Source of the DNA: Devosia enhydra
GTDB lineage: Bacteria > Pseudomonadota > Alphaproteobacteria > Rhizobiales > Devosiaceae
NCBI RefSeq assembly: GCF_900119845.1
Contig: NZ_FPKU01000002.1
Coordinates: 1,087,381 to 1,151,380 of the forward strand
Direction of reading: 5' to 3'
DNA: 64,000 bases
The notes under the pieces were generated by a model. The model had not been told where the DNA came from, searched no databases, and was given only the letters and a program-made list of their open reading frames with translations. Positions 42,257 through 53,593 of the stretch are shown here, piece by piece. The translations under genes were made by a program, and so were the position numbers. Each line of letters begins with the position of its first letter. Positions within the stretch are counted from its first letter, which is position 1.

Positions 42257-43186
42257 ATGAGCGCGGCCAGACCGGAGGGCGGCCATGCGATCGGGCGCTT
42301 TCTCGAAATGATGAGCGCCGAGCGCGGCGCCGCCCGCAACACGCTCGATGCCTATGCCCGCGATCTCGCCGATTATTCCGGCTTCCTCGCGCATAAGGGG
42401 CAGGGTCCCATCACCGCGACGCGCGAGCATGTGGTGGCCTATCTCGAACGGCTCGATGCCGAGGGTCTTGCGCCCTCAAGTGCCGCCCGACGGCTGTCGG
42501 CGCTGCGCCAGTTCCACAAATTCCTTGCCGCCGAGGGCGACCGGCCCGACGATCCCACCCGCATCGTCGCCTCGCCCCGCCGCGGCCGGCCGCTGCCCAA
42601 GGTCTTGAGCGTCGAGGAGGTCGACCGGCTCCTGTCCCTCGCCGAAACCGAAGCCGAGACGGCGCCCGAGGATCAGCGGCCGCTGGCGCAGCGGCTCTAT
42701 GTGCTGCTGGAGCTGCTTTATGCCACCGGCATGCGCGTCTCCGAGCTCGTGGAGCTCAGGCGTTCTGCCGTGCTGCGCGACCGCAGCTTCCTCACCATCA
42801 CCGGCAAGGGTGGGCGCGAACGCATCGTGCCGCTCAACGACCGGGCCCGCGATGCGCTCGCCGCCTATGTCGCGACGCTTGGGCCGGGCAAGTGGCTCTT
42901 CCCGTCCAATGGCGAGGATGGTCACCTGGCCCGGCAGGTCTTTGCGCGGGCACTGAAAGGCCTCGCGGCACGGGCCGGCATCGGGGCCGATCGTGTCGCC
43001 CCGCACGTGCTGCGCCACGCCTTTGCCAGCCATCTCCTCGCCGGTGGCGCCGATCTGAGGGTAGTGCAGACGCTGCTCGGCCATGCCGATATCGCCACCA
43101 CGCAGATCTACACCCACGTCCTAGACGATCATCTCCGCAAGCTGGTGGAATCGAGCCATCCGCTCGCGTCTGACGACAGCGACTAA
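42257..43186 (+). CDS. xerD: Site-specific tyrosine recombinase XerD
   Basis: A 309-residue tyrosine recombinase: an N-terminal SAM-like core-binding domain (RNTLDAYARDLADYSGFL) and a catalytic domain with Arg in ATGMRVSEL, HVLRHAFASHLL, LGHADIATTQIYTHV and nucleophile Tyr285. With XerC it resolves chromosome dimers at dif. The placement next to aroK and accA marks the housekeeping copy, not a phage integrase. ATG 42257 is 13 bp after the small membrane gene. Confidence 0.95.
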   Translation: MSAARPEGGHAIGRFLEMMSAERGAARNTLDAYARDLADYSGFLAHKGQGPITATREHVVAYLERLDAEGLAPSSAARRLSALRQFHKFLAAEGDRPDDPTRIVASPRRGRPLPKVLSVEEVDRLLSLAETEAETAPEDQRPLAQRLYVLLELLYATGMRVSELVELRRSAVLRDRSFLTITGKGGRERIVPLNDRARDALAAYVATLGPGKWLFPSNGEDGHLARQVFARALKGLAARAGIGADRVAPHVLRHAFASHLLAGGADLRVVQTLLGHADIATTQIYTHVLDDHLRKLVESSHPLASDDSD

Positions 43187-43236
43187 AGCGTTTCCAGGCG
43201 AAGTGGATACCGGTTCGCCGTCCGGAAACGCGACGA
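43187..43236. repeat. Palindromic interspersed repeat, family D (copy 3)
   Basis: AAAGCGTTTCC at one end, ACCGGTTCGCCGTCC in the middle and GGAAACGC at the other, directly after the xerD stop and before the convergent zinc-ribbon gene. Best match to the copies at 3.9 and 24.9 kb. It may serve as a shared terminator of the two convergent genes. Confidence 0.78.
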
Positions 43237-43248
43237 CAAAAGACCGGC

Positions 43249-43605
43249 TCAGCGCGAGGGCGAGGCCAGCAGCTGGTCGAGCCGCCCCATCAGCCTGTCG
43301 AGCCCGGCCAGCAGGTCGGGAATGTCGGCATCGGGCATCGGCCGGTCGCCGCCGGGCAGGCGCCAGCGGTCCCCCTGGTCGCGCCACGCATCGCGCAGGG
43401 CATTGCGCTCGCGCCGCCTTTCGGCCCGCATCTGCCGCGCTTCCACCAGCGCCTGGGCGATCTCGGGGTCCTGTTCATCAAGAAAGATCGCCGAGGCGCA
43501 ATCGGGGCAGGGCAGGCACCCGCCAGGGCGCAGCCGCCTGACCGGCAGGTTCACCCGCGTCAGGCAATGCGGACAGGAGAGGGAGAGGAAAGGCGTGGCG
43601 GACAT
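43249..43605 (-). CDS. Small zinc-ribbon protein of unknown function
   Basis: A 118-residue protein with two CxxC pairs (CPHC near residue 11 and CPDC near 33), followed by a charged, probably helical region rich in Arg and Glu (EARQMRAERRRERNALRDAW) and a Leu/Asp-rich end that could form a coiled coil. I do not recognise the family. ATG 43605 (MSATPFLSLSCPHC) has AGGGG upstream; ATG 43662 in frame would add 19 residues. It is convergent with xerD. Confidence 0.65.
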   Translation of the reverse strand: MSATPFLSLSCPHCLTRVNLPVRRLRPGGCLPCPDCASAIFLDEQDPEIAQALVEARQMRAERRRERNALRDAWRDQGDRWRLPGGDRPMPDADIPDLLAGLDRLMGRLDQLLASPSR

Positions 43606-43687
43606 GTCTGCCCCTGCTACTCGGAACGCTGGTTGCGGGACCGTCTCGGCCCCAAGGCTCATCCTCTCGCAAAATCGTCATGCAAAT

Positions 43688-43706
43688 GTTAAGGTTAGTC
43701 GATCCT
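43688..43706 (+). promoter_or_regulatory. Conserved upstream element of accA, shared with ftsE
   Basis: GTTAA directly followed by GGTTAGTCGATCCT (43693-43706), 105 bp before the accA ATG. The 14-mer is identical to that upstream of ftsE at 5341-5354, with TTAA before it in both places (one extra A at ftsE). Confidence 0.5.
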
Positions 43707-43811
43707 CAAGAGGCGATCGCCTTGCCCGGCTTGACTTGGGCGCGGCACGTCGCCACTTTCCGGCCACTTTGGGGCGCCATCGAGCCCCACCTTTCCAGTC
43801 CCGCGGGTCCC

Positions 43812-44768
43812 ATGCAGTCCTATCTCGATTTCGAAAAGCCGGTGGCCGACCTCGAAGGCAAGATCGCCGAGCTCAAATCCATGGCCCAGACCGACAATGC
43901 GGTCTCGATCGAGGAGGAGGTGGGGCGACTCGCTGCACGTGCCGACGAGGCGCTGGCCGAGATCTACCGCAAGCTCACGCCCTGGCAGAAGACGCAGGTG
44001 GCGCGCCATCCGCAGCGCCCGCATTTTTCCGACTATGTGCGCGGGCTCATCACCGAATGGACCCCGCTCGCGGGCGATCGCAAATTCGCCGAGGACGCGG
44101 CGCTCCAGGCCGGCTTCGGCCGCTTCGAGGGCAAGCCGGTCGCCATTCTCGGGCAGGAGAAGGGCAATTCCACCGAGACGCGGCTGAGGCACAATTTCGG
44201 CATGGCCCGGCCCGAGGGCTATCGCAAGGCCGTGCGCATCATGGAGATGGCCGACCGGTTCGGCATCCCGGTCATCGCCTTCGTCGATACCGCCGGCGCC
44301 TATCCGGGCATCGGCGCCGAGGAGCGCGGCCAGGCCGAGGCCATCGCCCGCTCCACCGAAAAATGCCTCGAGCTCGGCGTGCCCAACCTTGCCGTCATCA
44401 TCGGCGAGGGTGGGTCGGGCGGCGCCATCGCCATCGCCACCGCCAACCGCGTGCTGATGCTCGAAAACGCCATCTATTCGGTGATCTCGCCCGAGGCGGG
44501 CGCCTCGATCCTCTGGCGCGACGCCGGCAAGGCGCAGGACGCGGCCAACAACATGAAGATCACCGCCACCGATCTCCTCGGCTTCGGGGTCATCGACGGC
44601 ATCATCCCCGAACCGACCGGGGGCGCGCACCGCCATGCCGCGGCGGTCATGGGCGAGACCCGCCGCGCCATCGCCCAGTTCATCACCGATTTCGCCGATC
44701 GCGGCCGCCTCGAGCTGCGCGAGCACCGGCGCGAGAAATTCCTCGCCATCGGCTCGGCGCTCGGCTGA
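43812..44768 (+). CDS. accA: Acetyl-CoA carboxylase carboxyltransferase subunit alpha
   Basis: A 318-residue subunit of the carboxyltransferase that passes CO2 from biotin to acetyl-CoA in fatty-acid synthesis. Motifs: RPHFSDYV, GQEKGNSTETRLRHNFGM, AFVDTAGAYPGIGAEERGQAEAIA, IGEGGSGGAIAI, YSVISPEAGASILWRD. ATG 43812 (MQSYLDFEKPVADLEGK) fits the family; the open frame extends upstream through the conserved promoter-like element, which argues against that longer form. Confidence 0.96.
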   Translation: MQSYLDFEKPVADLEGKIAELKSMAQTDNAVSIEEEVGRLAARADEALAEIYRKLTPWQKTQVARHPQRPHFSDYVRGLITEWTPLAGDRKFAEDAALQAGFGRFEGKPVAILGQEKGNSTETRLRHNFGMARPEGYRKAVRIMEMADRFGIPVIAFVDTAGAYPGIGAEERGQAEAIARSTEKCLELGVPNLAVIIGEGGSGGAIAIATANRVLMLENAIYSVISPEAGASILWRDAGKAQDAANNMKITATDLLGFGVIDGIIPEPTGGAHRHAAAVMGETRRAIAQFITDFADRGRLELREHRREKFLAIGSALG

Positions 44769-44792
44769 CCGGTTCACGTCTTTGTCATGCAC

Positions 44793-44824
44793 AAGCCCCG
44801 GGGCGTTCCGCCGCACCGGGGTTT
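44793..44824 (+). terminator. Weak terminator-like hairpin after accA
   Basis: AAGCCCCGG pairs with CCGGGGTTT (9 bp, one G-U) around a 14-nt loop, 24 bp after the accA stop. There is no long T run. Confidence 0.45.
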
Positions 44825-44826
44825 CG

Positions 44827-44844
44827 GGTTACCAAAGGGTAACC
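44827..44844 (+). promoter_or_regulatory. Perfect inverted repeat GGTTACC-N4-GGTAACC
   Basis: It lies 49 bp upstream of the first L,D-transpeptidase-like gene. The half-site resembles those at 13.68-13.72 kb in front of the D,D-carboxypeptidase gene. It may be an operator of an unknown cell-wall regulator. Confidence 0.4.
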
Positions 44845-44893
44845 ACCGGCGGATAGTTTGCCGACATCGAATCGACCGATCATAGACAGGACG

Positions 44894-45919
44894 ATGGGCA
44901 AGGTACCGGTGCTGGGCAAAATCATTATGGCCGCAGGTCTCGCGGCGATGCTGGCCGGATGCGGCGGCATCAAGATGGATGATGGTCGCCACCGCATCCC
45001 CCTCAAATCCGAGACGGTCTCGGCACTGGCCGCGATGGGCACCACGCCCGGCGATGCCATGATGATCCGCATCATCAAGGACGAGAATGCGCTCGAGGTG
45101 TGGAAGCGCACCTCCGGCGGCCAGTTCAAGATGTTCCGCAGCTACGAGATCTGCGCCTGGTCGGGCGATCTTGGGCCTAAGTTCAAGGAAGGCGACCGGC
45201 AGGCGCCCGAGGGGTTCTACACCATCACCCCGGGCCTGATGAATCCGCGCTCCAACTACTTCCTCGCTTTCAACACCGGCTTTCCCAACAAGTTCGATCG
45301 CGTGCACGGCCGCACCGGCTCCAACCTGATGGTGCATGGCGACTGCTCCTCGAGCGGCTGCTATTCGATGACCGACGATTCGATCGGCGAGATCTACGCG
45401 CTCGTCCGCGAGAGCTTCGAAGGCGGCAATCCGAGCTTCCAGCTGCAGATCTATCCCTTCCGCATGACGGCCCAGAAGCTCGCCAAACATAAAGACAGCG
45501 AGCATTTCGCCTTCTGGACCAATCTCAAGGAAGGCTATGACCGCTTCGAGCTCGCCCGGGCCCCGGCCAGCTGGGATGTCTGCGAGAAGCGCTATGTCTT
45601 TGACGTTGCAAGCGCCACGCCCCTCGATCCGGCCGGCGCCTGCCCGCCGGGCGCCCGCACGGTGACTGCGGCGCTCTCGGAAAAGCAGGCCGCCGAGAAG
45701 GCTGCGCTCGACACGGAAATCGCCGCCCTCGACGCGAAAAAGGCCAGGGAGGCTGCCGCCCTCCAGCGCGAAAAGGATGCCGAGGCGGCGGCCAAGGCCC
45801 GGGGCGAAGCCATCGGCAGCTTCATCGGTGGTCTGTTCAATGGCGGTGCGCCCGCCCCGCAACAGAGCCAGCCGGTCGAAGCCGTGCCGCAGCCCAAGCC
45901 GCGCATCGACCGCAGCTGA
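44894..45919 (+). CDS. L,D-transpeptidase family (YafK-like) lipoprotein, paralogue 1
   Basis: A 341-residue lipoprotein: signal with lipobox MLAGC near residue 19, then a YkuD/YafK-type domain with RSYEICAWSGDLGPKFKEGDRQAPEGFY and the catalytic motif HGDCSSSGCY (Cys156). After residue 255 comes a Lys/Ala/Glu-rich segment that looks like a coiled coil, then a Gly/Pro tail. YafK-type enzymes act on peptidoglycan-protein or meso-DAP links. ATG 44894 is chosen. A tandem paralogue starts 70 bp after the stop. Confidence 0.87.
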   Translation: MGKVPVLGKIIMAAGLAAMLAGCGGIKMDDGRHRIPLKSETVSALAAMGTTPGDAMMIRIIKDENALEVWKRTSGGQFKMFRSYEICAWSGDLGPKFKEGDRQAPEGFYTITPGLMNPRSNYFLAFNTGFPNKFDRVHGRTGSNLMVHGDCSSSGCYSMTDDSIGEIYALVRESFEGGNPSFQLQIYPFRMTAQKLAKHKDSEHFAFWTNLKEGYDRFELARAPASWDVCEKRYVFDVASATPLDPAGACPPGARTVTAALSEKQAAEKAALDTEIAALDAKKAREAAALQREKDAEAAAKARGEAIGSFIGGLFNGGAPAPQQSQPVEAVPQPKPRIDRS

Positions 45920-45989
45920 TCGCAATTTCGTCGTCTTTGCGCCTGAAACACGCTTTCGCGCCGGCCGTGCCGGCGAGCGGAGCCGGTGT

Positions 45990-46766
45990 GTGCGTCGAGC
46001 GGTCCTTGCCCTTTCCATCCTTGCCATCGGCGCGGCCCTGCTGGCCGTGCTCACCACCATGATCGATGATCGCCCGGCGCCCCGCCGCGAGCCCGCACCC
46101 CGGCAGAGCTTTGATCGCGCCCCGCTGGCGGCGTCCCTCGCCGCGGCCGGCCATCGCCTCGGCGATGCCGCCCATGTGCGCATCTACAAGCAGGAGGCGC
46201 GGCTCGAGCTCTGGCTCGAGGCTGCCGATGGCCGCTACCGCCTCTTTCGCAGCTATGAGATCTGCGCCTTTTCGGGCGATCTTGGCCCCAAATTCCGCGA
46301 GGGCGACAGGCAAGCGCCCGAGGGCTTCTACAAGGTGCGCACGGCCCAGCTCAACCCGGCCTCGCGGCACCATCTCGCCTTCAATCTCGGCTTTCCCAAC
46401 GAGTATGATCGCCAGCACGGACGCACCGGCTCGGCGCTGATGGTACATGGCGGGTGTTCATCGGTGGGCTGCTATGCCATTACCGATGCGCATGTCGATG
46501 AGGTCTATGCGGTGGTCGAGGCAGCGTTGCGCCAGGGACAGGATGGGGTCGATGTGCATGTGTTTCCCTTCGCCATGAGCCCGGACGCGGTTGCCGCAGC
46601 CGAGGCGGCCGATCACCCTCATGCCGATTTCTGGGCCAATCTGCTCGAAGGCCATGCCCTTTTCGTCCGTACCGGCCGGCCGCCCGGCGTCGCCGCCTGC
46701 AATGGCCGCTATGTCTTTGATCGCCGCGACGCCGGCTGCGAGCCGATCATGGGGTGGCAGGCGTGA
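45990..46766 (+). CDS. L,D-transpeptidase family (YafK-like) protein, paralogue 2
   Basis: A 258-residue protein with an N-terminal signal anchor (AVLALSILAIGAALLAVLTTM, residues 4-25) and the same catalytic core as its neighbour: RSYEICAFSGDLGPKFREGDRQ, GFPNEYDRQHGRTGSALMVHGGCSSVGCYAITD (written in parts: motif GCSSVGCY, Cys161). It lacks the lipobox and the coiled-coil tail of paralogue 1. The start is GTG 45990 with GGAG upstream. Tandem duplication is likely. Its stop overlaps the next start (GTGA). Confidence 0.85.
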   Translation: MRRAVLALSILAIGAALLAVLTTMIDDRPAPRREPAPRQSFDRAPLAASLAAAGHRLGDAAHVRIYKQEARLELWLEAADGRYRLFRSYEICAFSGDLGPKFREGDRQAPEGFYKVRTAQLNPASRHHLAFNLGFPNEYDRQHGRTGSALMVHGGCSSVGCYAITDAHVDEVYAVVEAALRQGQDGVDVHVFPFAMSPDAVAAAEAADHPHADFWANLLEGHALFVRTGRPPGVAACNGRYVFDRRDAGCEPIMGWQA

Positions 46767-47629
46767 GCACCGCGCCCCCGACCGATGATGGCGCCATCCG
46801 GCCCGATCCTGCGGCCGAGACCCCCCGGCCCGTCGCCCAGGCTGCCGAACCTGCGGAGGCCGGCGGCGATGCTGCACCGGCCGAGCCAGCCGCACCGCGC
46901 TTTGCCCTCCCGCCCTTCCGGCGCCCGAACCTGCCGCCCTTGCCGCGCCCCAGCCTGCCGCCCGGGCTCATGCCGGCCATCGGCGGCGGGGTGTCCAGGG
47001 TTGCATCAGAGGCGGGCGGTGCAATCCTCGCCATCGGCCGCCGCTTCGATCTGGTGCTGCCCGTGCTTGCCACGGCGGTCGGTCTCATCGCGCTGGGAGG
47101 CGCGGTGATCGTCGACCGGGCCGGCCAGGCGCGCGATGATCGGCTGCGCGCCGAGATCGCCGAGTTGCGCACGGCGCTGGAGCTCTCGAGCAAGATCATC
47201 ATCGGCAATGTGCCGGTGGCGGCCGAGCAGGCGGCGCGCGGCGCCATTTCAGCCGATCTCGAAGCGGCCAATGCACGGCTTGCCGCCATCGAGACCGAAA
47301 TGGGCGGCCTTGCCGAAACCATCGCCAACCTGCCCCCGCCGGGCACTGCGGTCGCGATGGCGGGCGATGGCGGGGCCGGGCTCGATGGCCCGACCGAAGA
47401 CTGCATCCCGCTCCAGACCCGCTTCATGGTCACCGCCGGCGACAGCTACCCCATCTGCCGCACGCCCGTTGTCGTCGATGTCGTCGACGTCACCGGCGAT
47501 TCCGTCATCCTCGAGGGGGTCGAGCCCATCTATTCAGGCGGCTTCACCCGCCTCGGCGTTGCCAACTGCACCGCCATGGTCTTCACCGCCGGCATAGAAG
47601 GCTTCGCCGAAATGCGGGTCGCCTGCTGA
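46763..47629 (+). CDS. Membrane protein with Pro-rich N-terminus and coiled coil, unknown
   Basis: I do not recognise this 288-residue protein. Residues 1-70 are Pro/Ala-rich and cytoplasmic. One helix follows near 95-118 (LVLPVLATAVGLIALGGAVIV), then a helical, probably coiled-coil stretch (RAEIAELRTALELS, ADLEAANARLAAIETEMGG) and a C-terminal domain with four cysteines (EDCIPLQTRF, YPICRTP, VANCTAM, RVAC). The GTG start overlaps the L,D-transpeptidase stop by 4 bp, so it probably works with that enzyme in the envelope. Confidence 0.72.
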   Translation: MSTAPPTDDGAIRPDPAAETPRPVAQAAEPAEAGGDAAPAEPAAPRFALPPFRRPNLPPLPRPSLPPGLMPAIGGGVSRVASEAGGAILAIGRRFDLVLPVLATAVGLIALGGAVIVDRAGQARDDRLRAEIAELRTALELSSKIIIGNVPVAAEQAARGAISADLEAANARLAAIETEMGGLAETIANLPPPGTAVAMAGDGGAGLDGPTEDCIPLQTRFMVTAGDSYPICRTPVVVDVVDVTGDSVILEGVEPIYSGGFTRLGVANCTAMVFTAGIEGFAEMRVAC

Positions 47630-47639
47630 GGACGGTGCC

Positions 47640-48112
47640 TCACCTCTCCCCCGCAAAGGAGAGGCAAGTGTGGCCTGCGCCTCTCGCACCACCTCTCCCT
47701 TCGGGGGAGAGGTCGGCGCGGCAGCGCCGGGTGAGGGGGCCTTGGCCCCACGCGCCTAGGCCCGCACCCTGCTGAAACCCAAAACCGCATTCCCGCTCTC
47801 GCGCAAATGACGTCGTGCGTGGGGTGGATTTTGGGGGGCAGTCTTGAGGCTGCGCAAGCGGCGAGGCCCCCTCACCCGGCCTTACGGCCGACCTCACGCC
47901 ATTCGAGCGGAGCTCTCATGGCCTTCTCAGCTTCAATCCGTCCACCGGACGGATTGACCGGCTCCGCCGTCGCTTCGAAGCCCCAGAAGGGAGAGGTGGG
48001 GGGTGGCCTGCACATTTATCGTGCACTGTTTAAGAGGCTCCTTCACCACCTCTCCCTCAGGGGGAGAGGTCGGCGCGTTAGCGCCGGGTGAGGGGGCCTT
48101 GGCCCCACGCGC
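47640..48112. repeat. Family A repeats, one split by a nested palindromic insert
   Basis: The 580-bp gap before secA holds family A copies at about 47640-47757 and 48040-48110. Another, at about 47862-48005, is interrupted by roughly 85 bp that carry a perfect palindrome CAATCCGTCC-ACC-GGACGGATTG (47934-47956). The end GGGTGAGGGGGCCTTGGCCC appears twice (around 47728 and 48086). No gene is seen in the gap. Confidence 0.8.
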
Positions 48113-48180
48113 CGACATCTACATCCTGCTCAAATTGTGGGTGAGGCCGCACGCCCTGGCCGGCCGCACACCCCGCCAAA

Positions 48181-48203
48181 CGGGCGCTGCACGCAGCGCC
48201 CCT
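48181..48203 (-). terminator. Terminator-like hairpin after secA
   Basis: GGGCGCTGC-AC-GCAGCGCCC, a perfect palindrome 10 bp after the secA stop, with GTTT following on the minus strand. Confidence 0.55.
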
Positions 48204-48211
48204 CAATCCCC

Positions 48212-50905
<2,694 letters not shown>

Positions 50906-51188
50906 GGGCTCGTGTCCTTACACTCTTGTGAGCCAGGCGGCGTCGCAGCGCAAACGCCCGGCGGGGCGGCGGGTTCAAAGCCCCGTCATGCAGGCGTTGC
51001 GACATGTAAGAGCCCCACCTTGGCTTGTCAACGCCGCCAAAATCGGCCAAACCAGCGCCTCGCGTCAGGTGGGGGCTTGGCGGGAAGCCGGTGGCGCTGC
51101 CTTGCGGCGGCCTGCCCCCGAGCCAATGACAACGAAGGATGCGCCGGCCGATGCTGCCGAGATGCGTCTGGTCAAGGAGATGGACTTC

Positions 51189-52196
51189 ATGACGAACCGA
51201 TCCCTCAGCCCGTCGCGCGTGCTGCGCGGCCCCCTCGGCACGGCCCTCAAGGCCCTCCTGGTGGCTGCCAGCGCGCTTGTCGTGGCCCCCGCCGCCCTGG
51301 CGCAGGGCACCGATGCGCCGGCCAATGCCACGGCGCCGGCAGAGACCGCGCCCGCCGCTCCGGCTGCCCCGGCCGAGATCGATCCCAATGCGGTGGTCGC
51401 CACCGTGGGCGACGAGACCATCACCGAGGCCGATCTCGCTTTCGCCGCCGAGGATCTGGGCGAGGACATCGCCGGGGTGCCGCCCGCCGAGCAGCGCGCC
51501 TTCCTCTTGTCGATGCTCATTGACATGAAGGTGATGGCCCAGGGCGCCCGCGAAGCCGGCATGGCCGATACGGAGCTCTTCAAGCGCCGCCTCGCCTATC
51601 TCGAGCAGCGCGCGCTCTACCGCGCCTTCTTCTCCGAGCAGATCAACGCGGCCGTGACGCCCGAGGCGGTGCAGACCGCCTATGAGGCCTTCATCGCCGA
51701 TATCGAGCCGCAGGAGCAGGTGCGCGCCAGCCACATTCTCGTGGAAACCGAGGACGAGGCCAAGGCCGTGATCGCCGAGCTCGAGGGCGGCCGTCCCTTC
51801 GAAGAGGTGGCGCGCGAAAAGTCGATCGATCCGGGTGCCGCCAATGGTGGGGATTTGGGCTTTTTCAGCGCCGGCATGATGGTGCCGCCGTTTTCGGAAG
51901 CCGCTTTCGCCCTCAGCGAGCCGGGCCAGCTTTCGGCCCCGGTGCAGAGCCAGTTTGGCTGGCACGTGATCAAGCTCGCCGAAAAGCGCACCGCTCCGCC
52001 CCCGTCGATCCAGCAGGTGGCGCCGCGCCTCCAGCAGATGCTGGTGTTCGAGGCCTATAACAATGTCGTGGTGCCCCGTAAGGACGCCACCAGCATCGAC
52101 ATTCCCGATGCCGCCCTGGCCGCGCAGGTCGAGGCCCTTGGCGAAACCGAGGAAGCGGCTGCCGAAGCCGCTGCGGCCCCGGCCAACAGCCAGTAA
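51189..52196 (+). CDS. Periplasmic peptidyl-prolyl isomerase, parvulin type (SurA/PrsA-like)
   Basis: A 335-residue exported protein: signal peptide ([17 protein letters not shown], cleaved near residue 37), an Ala/Pro-rich linker, an N-terminal chaperone region ([43 protein letters not shown]) and one parvulin domain ([25 protein letters not shown] to [12 protein letters not shown]), then an Ala-rich end. ATG 51189 has AAGGAG 9 nt upstream; the frame is open further up without support. It is expected to fold outer-membrane proteins. A strong terminator follows. Confidence 0.92.
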   Translation: MTNRSLSPSRVLRGPLGTALKALLVAASALVVAPAALAQGTDAPANATAPAETAPAAPAAPAEIDPNAVVATVGDETITEADLAFAAEDLGEDIAGVPPAEQRAFLLSMLIDMKVMAQGAREAGMADTELFKRRLAYLEQRALYRAFFSEQINAAVTPEAVQTAYEAFIADIEPQEQVRASHILVETEDEAKAVIAELEGGRPFEEVAREKSIDPGAANGGDLGFFSAGMMVPPFSEAAFALSEPGQLSAPVQSQFGWHVIKLAEKRTAPPPSIQQVAPRLQQMLVFEAYNNVVVPRKDATSIDIPDAALAAQVEALGETEEAAAEAAAAPANSQ

Positions 52197-52216
52197 GCTG
52201 TCCATCCCACGCCATG

Positions 52217-52250
52217 ATGGCCCCCCGCCCGGGGGGCCATTTTCTTTTGT
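52217..52250 (+). terminator. Strong terminator after the parvulin gene
   Basis: ATGGCCCCCC-GCCC-GGGGGGCCAT, a perfect 10-bp stem, then TTTCTTTT. Confidence 0.9.
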
Positions 52251-52357
52251 GCCCTCACGATCGGGGGCCGGATTTTTGGGCCCGGCCCGCTACGCGGCCT
52301 TGCGCCTGCCGCACCTTTGCGGCAGAGGGTCCTGACCACTCCGCTAAAGGTTGCGCC

Positions 52358-53593
52358 ATGGCCGCTCACCCGGTTTCGCCTCTTGCCCCCGCCACCTATC
52401 CCGAACTGCCGGCCATTCCGGGCGTGCGCTTCGCCACGGCCGAGGCCGGCATCAAGTACAAGAACCGCACCGACGTGCTGTTGTGCACCTTCGAGCCCGG
52501 TACCGTGGTCGCCGGCGTGCTGACGCGCTCGAAATGCCCTTCGGCCGCCGTCGACTGGTGCCGCGAGCATCTTGCGGGCGGCGCGGCGCGGGCGCTGCTG
52601 GTCAATTCGGGCAATGCCAATGCCTTTACCGGCCGCAAGGGCCGCGAGGCGGTGGCGCTGTCGGCACAGATCGTCTCGGATGCGCTGGGCGTGCCCGAGG
52701 AGACGATCTTCCTGGCCTCCACCGGTGTCATCGGCGAGCCCCTGCCGGCCGAAAAATTCGCCGGGGTTACCGATGCGCTGGTCTCGCGCCAGGCCGAGGG
52801 TCCGTGGATGGATGCCGCCAAGGCGATCATGACCACCGACACCTTCCCCAAGCTCGCCAGCGCCACGGTGGAGTTCGACGGCGTCGAAGTCTGCATCTCG
52901 GGCATCGCCAAGGGCTCGGGCATGATCGCGCCCGACATGGCCACCATGCTCTCCTTCGTCTTCACCGATGCCCCGATCGCCCCCGAACTCCTGCAGCGCC
53001 TGCTGCAGCCGGCCATCGATATGAGCTTCAACGCCGTGACGGTGGACAGCGATACCTCCACCTCCGACACCTGCCTCGTCTTTGCCACCGGCAAGGCCCC
53101 GATCGCGCCCATCACCACGGCGGCCGATCCGCGCGCGCAGGTCTTTGCCGATGCGCTCTTTGATGTGCTGCATGCCCTTGCCATCCATGTGGTGCGCGAT
53201 GGCGAAGGCGCCACCAAGATGGTCTCGGTCAATGTCGAGGGCGCAACCGATGATGCGAGCGCCAACCGCATCGCCCGCTCGATCGCCAATTCTCCGCTGG
53301 TCAAGACCGCCATTGCCGGGGAAGACGCCAATTGGGGCCGCGTGGTGATGGCCGTCGGCAAATCCGGCGAGCCGGCCGACCGCGACCTGCTCTCGATCCG
53401 CTTCGGCGACCTCGTGGTGGCCGAGGCCGGCGAGCGCGCCGCAGGCTACGACGAAGCCGCCACCAGCGCCTACATGAAGGGCGAGGACCTTTCGATCACC
53501 GTCGATATCGGGCTCGGCCAGGGGCGGGCGACCGTCTACACCTGCGACCTCACCCATGGCTATATCAGCATCAATGGCAGCTATCGCTCCTGA
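52358..53593 (+). CDS. argJ: Bifunctional glutamate N-acetyltransferase / amino-acid acetyltransferase
   Basis: A 411-residue ornithine acetyltransferase of arginine synthesis. The self-cleavage and nucleophile site is Thr196 in PDMATMLSF, preceded by [18 protein letters not shown] and [13 protein letters not shown] are also family motifs. The chain is cut in two at the Thr during maturation. ATG 52358 ([18 protein letters not shown]) is chosen; upstream open sequence includes the terminator. Its stop overlaps the next start by one base (TGATG). Confidence 0.96.
   Translation: MAAHPVSPLAPATYPELPAIPGVRFATAEAGIKYKNRTDVLLCTFEPGTVVAGVLTRSKCPSAAVDWCREHLAGGAARALLVNSGNANAFTGRKGREAVALSAQIVSDALGVPEETIFLASTGVIGEPLPAEKFAGVTDALVSRQAEGPWMDAAKAIMTTDTFPKLASATVEFDGVEVCISGIAKGSGMIAPDMATMLSFVFTDAPIAPELLQRLLQPAIDMSFNAVTVDSDTSTSDTCLVFATGKAPIAPITTAADPRAQVFADALFDVLHALAIHVVRDGEGATKMVSVNVEGATDDASANRIARSIANSPLVKTAIAGEDANWGRVVMAVGKSGEPADRDLLSIRFGDLVVAEAGERAAGYDEAATSAYMKGEDLSITVDIGLGQGRATVYTCDLTHGYISINGSYRS

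Noticed and set aside
42257-43186. Phage integrase marking an island
   Set aside because: The gene is in the conserved xerD context, with no att repeats, tRNA target or phage genes.
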